DNA from: Ectocarpus siliculosus
Taxonomy: Eukaryota; Sar; Phaeophyceae; Ectocarpales; Ectocarpaceae
Assembly: GCA_000310025.1 (NCBI GenBank)
Contig: FN648069.1
Span: forward strand, 39,444 to 103,443
Reading direction: 5' to 3'
Length of the DNA stretch: 64,000 nucleotides
The notes beneath the pieces were generated by a model. That model was not told the DNA's origin and did not search any database. It saw nothing but the letters and a program-made list of their open reading frames with translations. Every line of letters begins with the position of its first letter. Position 1 is the stretch's first letter. Below, one piece after another: positions 57,040 through 64,000 of this stretch. A program made the position numbers and the translations under genes.

Positions 57040-59565
57040 TACTGAAGCACGCAGGCCGGGGGCGAGGAGAGTTGACCGGCTGAAGGGAAGGGCTTGCGGG
57101 TTGTTGGTCGTTTGTGGGTTCCACCAAACCCGGGGATTGTTTTGTTTGCGTGCTTCCCCTGCTCGCTGAGAGTCCTCACAACGTGGGGAGGCTCACCTGA
57201 TGGCCGTTTGAACGTGACTGGCTTGGTCATATAGGGTATGTGTGTGCATATTGTAGGTTTCTCGCCGAGATTTCCAAAAGATGAGCGCCTGGTTTTGAGG
57301 ATGTGGTGGGGGGTGGGGGGGGGTGGCTCCGAGGATGCGGCCTTGGAACGCTTTTTTGCGATTTCAACGGAGCTGATTTGAAGCGTCCGAAACCTCTATT
57401 AAATAGTACCTTGTACCCTTGTACCCAGACCATTGCAGGACAAAGAAATTGACTCCATTGTTTGTTCACTTGATCTTGCTTCCGCTGTGTCTATCGTATC
57501 ATCGCGTGGTGCGACCTATACTGCCTCCGATATGCCTCCGATTATGACATCCCGCACCCACCCAGAGAGCAAACTACATTTGGTGGAAGGTACCAATGCC
57601 CTACCCGTAGGACAATACTAACTCGATACCTCCTGGTGGTCTAGGCTGAAGTCTTGAGGTGTTTGGTGCCGCCACCCCCCCTCCCCGTGAGGAGAGCAGA
57701 GATGCAACCTCGTCTAACGGGAGGATGATACCTAACCTCTATGCGGTTGAAGAAAACGCGGCGGTGACAAGGTTTTGTTCTAATCCCCTTTCGGCGATGC
57801 GCACGGTTTGTCAGAAAAAACTGCTTGAAAGGGGGCCCGCGGATTTTTCTGTTGTAATCGCTAACCCCTTTTCGCATTCAAAAATTGCATTCTTCACAAC
57901 ATTCTTCACCCCGATACATACCCCTCGACAATATTGCCCCAGCTCAAGCATCGCATCTCACGAACAAACGAACTGCCACCGGGATCCCGGTGGAGAGGGG
58001 GGAATACACATCATTAGTCACGAGCACACCAGCACTGCTCCACGGTAGATGTACCGCCAGCCACGTCTTGGTTCCACGGCCTTATACAATCATACAACAA
58101 GCCGCGCTTTAGTGCTTCAAAACTATCTACTGCTGTGCCCGTGCTCGACTTATGTAGAAACCAACAGAGACACGCAAGGAAAAACACGCACACGCAGATA
58201 AGAATAGACATGTACTCATCGTTGAAAAAAGCCGCACTTCTAACGCTCGAGGAACGATTCCATGCTCTGCTGGCGGTGTTCTCTACCACCGCAAAGATGC
58301 CAACCTCGTCCTCGAGCAAAAAAGAAAAGAAAAAAGGTGCCATCGAGAAAAACAAAAAAAGTGTTTCTGTATTCCTCGCAACAAGAGACCGATCAAAATA
58401 CAGAGGACACACAAAACAGCACTCCACATGACAATTTTCCTGCCAACAGTTGCTTCATTTGTGCACCGGCAGCGCGACAGACGACCCCCCCCCTACTTGT
58501 CCTCCGGACCGCGCCACCCCCTCTAGAAATACTCTCTTCGCACGCATCCTGTACTTACACCACGCAAACGCGGGCCTGTAACAGTCGCAATTTGCGTCTG
58601 AAAATCTCCACTTTCACGCCACGCCAAAGCTGACAAAATTACATCATTCCGTCCTTGCGTTCAACACACACAAATATGCTGTACAGCAGCAAAACCCTCT
58701 CAAGCTAGACGTTATTTTCCTCAAGTCTGCGATACCCTTCATGTACAGTATAACAACCCGCGCGCCTATCGAAGCCGAGCACCAAAAAAAGAGACCCAAC
58801 GCCCGCACACACTCCTCGACGTGGACCTAAAGTACCTATCCAGCACCTTCGACAGCTTGACGTTGGTTTCAAATCCCGATGCTTCGTACGATACTTACCA
58901 GTCTTGCGCTTACAACGTAGCTGGTGCACGCTTTAAGAACGGAGGTAAGTAGTCACGAAAATACCGAGATAGGTGACATCCCCCAAACTAAGCTAGCTAC
59001 ACGGGGCTGTGCGGAACGAGGCCTGTGTCCAGACTACATCTACCTTGAAATGCTGGGAAAGGCTTCGAACGAGCCACCCAAGCGTCTGCTCAAACCGCCA
59101 TCCATCATCCTATACCCCTACAGCACCTGTCGCGCAAGACAACCCATTAATAGGGTAAAGCGTCAAGTCTATATCCCCTACCCCACACCAAAAATCGTGA
59201 AGTCTATCCACAAACGCAGCGACTTGAAGCCCGAGATAGCTGGATCCCAAACCCATCCCACGCCGCTGTAAAACACGGCTCGCGGCTCAAAAACTGACGC
59301 TCGCTGATTTGTCGTTCGATACGCCGAACAACGGCTGTGTCTTTCTTGTCACCCGCCACAGGGAAAAACAACTACCGGCGATCAAGGAGATACGAGAGAG
59401 GTGCGCATATTTTCCATCAACCTGCCGACCACAGAGGCCACCTCGTAACCCATCCAAAATTTCGCTCTTTGGCCTCAGGTCCTCACGGCAACACAGCAGC
59501 ATTCCGTGTGAATGTATATACCGTGCCGAACCTCCCTCTCTTGCCGCAGGCGTTACATGTAACCG
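57040..59565. other. Convergent intergenic region, no gene seen
   Basis: Lies between the 3' ends of the AAMP gene (plus) and the RING/CUE gene (minus) and presumably contains both 3' UTRs. Frames such as 58924-59271 are short and unrecognised. Further 3' coding exons of the ligase cannot be excluded. Confidence 0.4.
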
Positions 59566-62500
59566 TCACTCCCACCACCGTCGCCCAGCTCGGTTGCCCT
59601 CCACTCCCGCCACTCCTTGCCCCGAAGCGCCAACCGCGAGACCGCCACCCCGAGACGCCGCCGCTTGACCACCTCGCGGGCTCGCGTTCCACGAACTGCT
59701 GTGGATGCTAAGGGCGTACTCGACGGCCTGCGTCGTCGACCCGTTCGACAGGCGCGCCGCGTTGAGGGCTTCGCCCCACCCCATGCTCGGAAATATTTCC
59801 ACCAGCTGCTGCGCCACGGCCTCCAGGCGACGACGGTTACCATCACCATCACCATCACCGCCGCCGGCCGCCCTCCGCCTCGCCCCGCCGCCGCCGCCGC
59901 CGCCACCGCCACCGCCACCGCCGGTGCTTCCCGCTGCCGTTGAGGATGGTGGTGGTGGCGAATCCTCCTGCCCTGACGCCGCCTCTCGCGTACGGCGGCC
60001 GTTCCCACGCCCCCCCCCGTAACTTTGTGGGACCTCGGCTGATGCCCTATGGACCTAANNNNNNNNNNNNNNNNNNNNNNNNNNNNNNNNNNNNNNNNNN
60101 NNNNNNNNNNNNNNNNNNNNNNNNNNNNNNNNNNNNNNNNNNNNNNNNCCCGCCGCCGCCGCCCCCGGTAGCAGCAACCCCAGCTCCGGCTCCTCCTCCT
60201 CCTCCTCCTCCTCCTCCTCCCCCTCCCACGCCGCCGCCGCCTCCGCCGCCACCCGTCCAGCCGAACCGCAACATCTGTCGCACAACGCGCACCACCGAGT
60301 CCGCTCCGCGGGCCGCTCGGGAGAATCCGTCCGGTGTCGGCGGGCCGTTCACCGCCGGCCCGAAGGCTAGGGGGTTGTGGTGGTGGTGGTGGTGGTGATC
60401 ATCGCCGACGTTCATGTTGGGCGCGTCGCCTGCCGCTACCCTTGCTGCCGCCGCCGCCGCCGCTGCTGCTGCTACCAGATGGTCGCCCTCGCCACGGTTT
60501 ACCGGCTTGTTGCCGCCCGCGGTAGGGTTCCACGAGATGGGGGCCCGGCAGATGGGGCACAGCGGCTCGGTGCGCGCGGTGGTGTTGAGGTACTGCCAGA
60601 GACAGCCAGCGTGGAAGAAGTGCTGACATTCGAGCCTGTTCCAACAAGCGAGAAAGGGGCGGGAGCAAGGAGGGGGAGTAGAGGGGGGGGGGGTCGGCTA
60701 CACGCATGGGGGTTGGCATGATGGCAAAAGGCGAACGGGAACTCAAAAACCTACGGCAAGTACAGAGCAATCAAAGTGGAATGCCGTGGGTTTCCTAACA
60801 CGAAAAACGACCAGGCGCGTGCTTATTCCGGGGTATTTATATTTGCGAACAACCAAAGCGCGGTCAGCTGCAGAATGCCAAAATATTGTTGAATCGCCCT
60901 ATTGACCGACCGTCAAGGAAGCAATCGAAACCGCCTTGCTTGTCTTTGTTTTCCATCCCAATGATGCATGGGCCAAGAACACTCAACACAACGGGTAGCC
61001 GTGACAGGTTGGCTCTCGTTCTCCAGACCGACTTACCTCTTGGCCGAGGTCATGGTCTTGAGGCAGATAGCGCAGGACTCGTCCGCGGCCATGGTCTGCG
61101 TTTTTCGTCAAACGTTGTCGTTGCGGGTACAGCATGATGATGCACGCGACACAATACGACACAGAAAGGAGGGCTTTGCTTCAGACAGAGGCAGACGTTG
61201 GAAAATCGATATCGATGTAGACGCGATGACAAGTGATATCCCCAGCAGCGATATCATCGGGGAAAGAGGGAAGCGAGCAACTGCTGTGGAGGGGTAGGGC
61301 GGGGAAGAGAGAGGAGGGGGGGCTACCAGCACCAGCCAGCGAGTAGACTGCCTCATGGACATGTCGACGTCTGCTGCTTTGCAATTTGTAATAGATTGCG
61401 TGAATGATCTCTGAACGGCTTTTGAGTTGACCGCCCCGGCCCGAGCTGACGTGCTTGGTTTCTGTTCGGAAGCGTTGAGATCATTCGAACATGTAAGCAC
61501 ATTACTATATTATATTACCTTGAGTTCCTGCTCCGTAGCGTCAGGGAAGGCGACATCCATCTCCCTGGCAAGCACAATTCGACACGCCTGCGGGAAAAAG
61601 AAAAATACAAAGTAGGGGGGGAAAGGAGGCGGATGAAACAAAAGGGCAACGAGAAAAAGTGTTCAGACGTGCGCTCCTCACACTTCGCGGCATGTAGACA
61701 TTGAGCGCATCCGGTACTACATGCGTCAAGAAGCGTTCCATGCTACAATAAATATCTCTTGGCCTATACTGTAACTGCTGTAACTGCTGTAACTGCTGTA
61801 ACTGTTTTTACGGCTACCAGTTGTTGTCAAGAAACCCGCACGAAAAAGAAAAAGAAAAAGTGGTGCTCCCTCCCTCGATACTATCGTCAATATCCCATGC
61901 AACGGCTAGATTTACACGGCACATAAAAGCTCCCTCTCCCTTCCCAACACCATGAAGCGGCCAATCTACACGGCACATAAGCTCTCTCTCCCTCCTCAAT
62001 AGCGTCCCAACCCCACGTAAAGGTTCAATGTACACGGCGCATACGCCATCTGCCTTCCTCAATAGCGTCCCAATCTCTGCAACGGCTAAATCTACACGTC
62101 ACATGCGACGTGCGCATAGCACGATAAAACTCGACAAGCGTCTCACCGCGCTATGGATGCGATTGAACGTCTGCCCCCCGTTGATGGTGCTCATGATGCG
62201 GATGCACACTTTCCTCACTAACGCGCAGTGCCCGCACGACTTGAACATGTAGACGGTGCGGCTCGCGCCTAGGATAGCCTGGCCCAGCCGCGTGAAGAAT
62301 ACCGTCTGCTCTAGGGAGCCTTCCTCGGTGTAGGCCTTGGCAAGCGAGACACGGGAGAGAGGGCGGACCGTTTGGTGTGGTTTAGGTGCACGTGGTACGC
62401 GATTCTTGATAACCAAGGGAGGCTGAATAGCCTTTGCCCAAAGACAATGGAAGGTAAGGGGACAGGGGGGGCAACGGGCGAAATCCATCGATATATCTAA

Positions 62501-62618
62501 TATGATGTCTTCGGTGGGCAAGCATGTTAATGCCCTTGGAATTCTACACGTCCGTTTGGCTGGACAGCCCAGTCGCGTGAACGTTCAACAGCAGCGGCAA
62601 CAGCAGTAGCACTAACAG

Positions 62619-62650
<32 letters not shown>

Positions 62651-62688
62651 ACAACATCAACAACAACAACAAGTACAGCAGTAGCAGA

Positions 62689-62722
<34 letters not shown>

Positions 62723-63670
62723 GCAACAACAACAACAACAACACCAACAACGACGATGATGACAAAGTCTCACCGAGTCAGGGTCCTTGTGAAGCTCGAG
62801 GAGGTTGGACGTGTACTTGAGCGCCGACAACCCCACCTCCGTAGCGATAACCGCCAGATCGTACAGCAGCAGGAGGGCAAAGCCCGTCCCGCCCCTGCAC
62901 CGAGCACACGGGGTCCCAGATAATCACCTTTAGAAGCATGTTCTGTTTTCAGCCAGCACTGAGACTGACGTCTTTGCATTGTCTAGCGCGGTCGATGCTA
63001 CTGCAACAATAAAAAGACACACAAATAAAATATAAGGTGTGCGGATATTTCAAGCGCCAACGCTTCGAGCTCGCCTGCAACACTGGCCGTCTCGTTTAAC
63101 CTCCGACAGAAGGCCACATTTTGTCGGCGGTGCCAAGGAAAAACAGCAGCCGACTAGTAGGTAGCTTTACAGGATAAAGAACATCTACTGCTGCATGCTG
63201 GAGGCGCCACTACTGCTGTAAAGTTCAAAACGCCTACGGCGGGTAGAAAACGGCGGGTAGGAATTGCACCAGGACAGAAAAGAATGCCTGCAGAGGCTCG
63301 TACCCCCGGGGGCATACCGCAGCCTGCAGAGGCAACAAGCGCTCCGGCCAAACGCCGCCTGCTGATGACGAACACTTGCATAGCCCGAGGATTATGCCTC
63401 GGTTCTGCTACCGCACCTTTCCGGATCCGTCGAAGTCGATGCCGCCGCCCCAAAATAACCGTAACCGTCGTTGCCGTTCAGCTCAATGACGTCACCATCA
63501 ACCACCGCCGGGCTCGGCGAGAGAAGGATCTGGCCGATGGGTCCCCCGCCCCACTCGAAGAACTCGTTCCAGCCGAGCCTGGCCAGGTGGGCGCCCAGGT
63601 ACAGCACCGCGGCGTGGAGACCGAGCGTCCTCAGGGTGTGCCCGACGCCGAAACGAGGGTTTTCCACCAC
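59566..63670 (-). CDS. Membrane RING-H2/CUE E3 ubiquitin ligase (gp78/Hrd1-like), 5' incomplete
   Basis: Likely ER-membrane ubiquitin ligase of the ERAD type. Exons in gene order, all in phase: 63417-63670 (LRTLGLHAAVLYLGAHLARL...), 62774-62894 (GGTGFALLLLYDLAVIATEV), 62147-62335 (TVFFTRLGQAILGASRTVYM), 61519-61587 (REMDVAFPDATEQELK), 61037-61095 (ESCAICLKTMTSAK) and 60635 leftward (LECQHFFHAGCLWQYL, CPICRAPISW). The cysteines and histidines split over the last two exons form one C3H2C3 RING. Then follow a His run, a Gly-rich linker, the 90-N gap, and a CUE domain near 59720-59830 (AQQLVEIFPSMGWGEALNAA...QAVEYAL). Hydrophobic segments before RING, with RING then CUE, is the order in gp78. The phase-0 acceptor at 63670 implies earlier exons beyond 64000. 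The stop at 59566 is tentative, since sequence after the CUE domain looks less coding. Confidence 0.87.
60059..60148. other. Assembly gap (90 N) inside the ligase linker
   Basis: 90 unknown bases in a GC-rich Gly/Pro-coding repeat between RING and CUE. An in-frame TAG just left of it means either an intron border or an error at the gap. Confidence 0.99.
61768..61806. repeat. CTGTAACTG short tandem repeat
   Basis: Four units of TGTAACTGC in the intron between the 62147 and 61587 exons of the ligase gene. Confidence 0.85.
61880..62110. repeat. Diverged ~60-bp minisatellite in a ligase intron
   Basis: Four units, each with a CGGCTAAATCTACACGGCAC-like core followed by CTCCCTCTCCCTCCTCAATA or a variant. 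It fills much of the 559-bp intron. Confidence 0.8.
62586..62755. repeat. Compound (CAG)n/(CAA)n microsatellite
   Basis: 170 bp of CAG/AGC and CAA/AAC triplets with a few CAT units, in the intron 62336-62773 of the ligase gene. The leucine-rich open frame across it is an artefact. Confidence 0.95.
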
Positions 63671-64000
63671 CTTGTTTTTTTTTTTTTTTTTTGAAAGAAA
63701 AGAAACGAAATCGGTCAAAGCTACGTTTCGGAAAGAGGGACACCTTGGATGCCTCGTATTTTGGTATGAAGTACTGCTGTGCAAGCAGAGAGAAAAGAAA
63801 AGAAAAGAAAAAAAAAATCGGTCAAAGCAATGTTGGGGTCAAAGCAAAAGCAAAGCAAAGTTATTTCGGCATGTACAAGCGGAGGGAAAAAAAACACCAT
63901 CACAGCACCGTTTCGGGAACAGGCCGAAGCTTGGAGGCTTTCATTTCTATACCGGATTACAGCACCATCTTCAGTGAGGGCACAAATTGCTCAGCCTGTC
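63671..64000. other. Ligase intron or upstream DNA
   Basis: T17 run at about 63675-63692 and a duplicated AAATCGGTCAAAGC word about 100 bp apart beside GAAAA-rich tracts. No exon found. Confidence 0.5.

Noticed and set aside
59553-60008. 151-codon minus-strand frame rich in Arg and Val/Ala
   Set aside because: Out-of-frame shadow of the linker and CUE exon; the neighbouring frame shows the CUE domain.
60380-60410. His run resembling a purification tag or vector
   Set aside because: Encoded by a natural GTGGTG tract within the ligase linker; no vector sequence is present.
62544-62765. Leucine-rich 73-codon minus-strand frame
   Set aside because: Entirely produced by the CAG/CAA microsatellite in a ligase intron.
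1-64000. CRISPR arrays, bacterial operons or prophage
   Set aside because: No regularly spaced identical repeats. Genes have introns and eukaryotic targeting leaders throughout.

Overview
The window looks like nuclear DNA from a brown alga (Phaeophyceae, probably Ectocarpus-like). This is inferred from very intron-rich genes with GT-AG splicing, bipartite plastid leaders of the heterokont type (signal peptide ending ...DAF), and dense, varied mobile DNA. No bacterial operon, CRISPR array or rRNA was seen. Two assembly gaps are present (16427-16526 and 60059-60148).

Layout. (1) 0.9-2.6 kb: a protein kinase with a C-terminal RING finger, plus strand, with one apparent 1-base frame break. (2) 5.0-7.1 kb: a decayed LINE on the minus strand whose 3' tail, ending in a C run, recurs elsewhere in the window. 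(3) 9.05-27.0 kb: one 18-kb minus-strand gene for a plastid ABC1/UbiB-type atypical kinase. Its exons are small and its introns hold repeats, SINE-like copies and an assembly gap. (4) 27.28-31.25 kb: a divergently transcribed peroxiredoxin Q gene, six exons, complete at 218 residues. The start codons of (3) and (4) are 281 bp apart. (5) 33.7-39.8 kb: a Ty1/copia LTR element with matching 332-bp LTRs and a 5-bp target duplication, inserted in a diverged tandem repeat. (6) 40-49.9 kb: a repeat district with foldback elements, a large palindrome, two copies of a tRNA-derived SINE, a small TIR (MITE-like) family and a cluster of AATAGCGCCGGT motifs. (7) 49.3-57.0 kb: a nine-exon AAMP/Sqt1-type WD40 gene, plus strand, complete at about 451 residues. 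(8) 59.6-63.7 kb: a minus-strand membrane RING-H2/CUE ubiquitin ligase (gp78/Hrd1-like), 5' end outside the window.

How they fit. The ABC1 kinase and PrxQ are both predicted plastid proteins linked in general knowledge to thylakoid or plastoglobule redox protection, and they share one short intergenic region that may act as a bidirectional promoter. The kinase-RING and the gp78-like ligase both concern ubiquitin signalling but are far apart and need not be related. The rest is mobile or repeated DNA, some of it in interlocking families. Exon borders were placed by reading splice sites and keeping codon phase. Where phase closes across a junction the model is firm; exceptions are stated in the entries.
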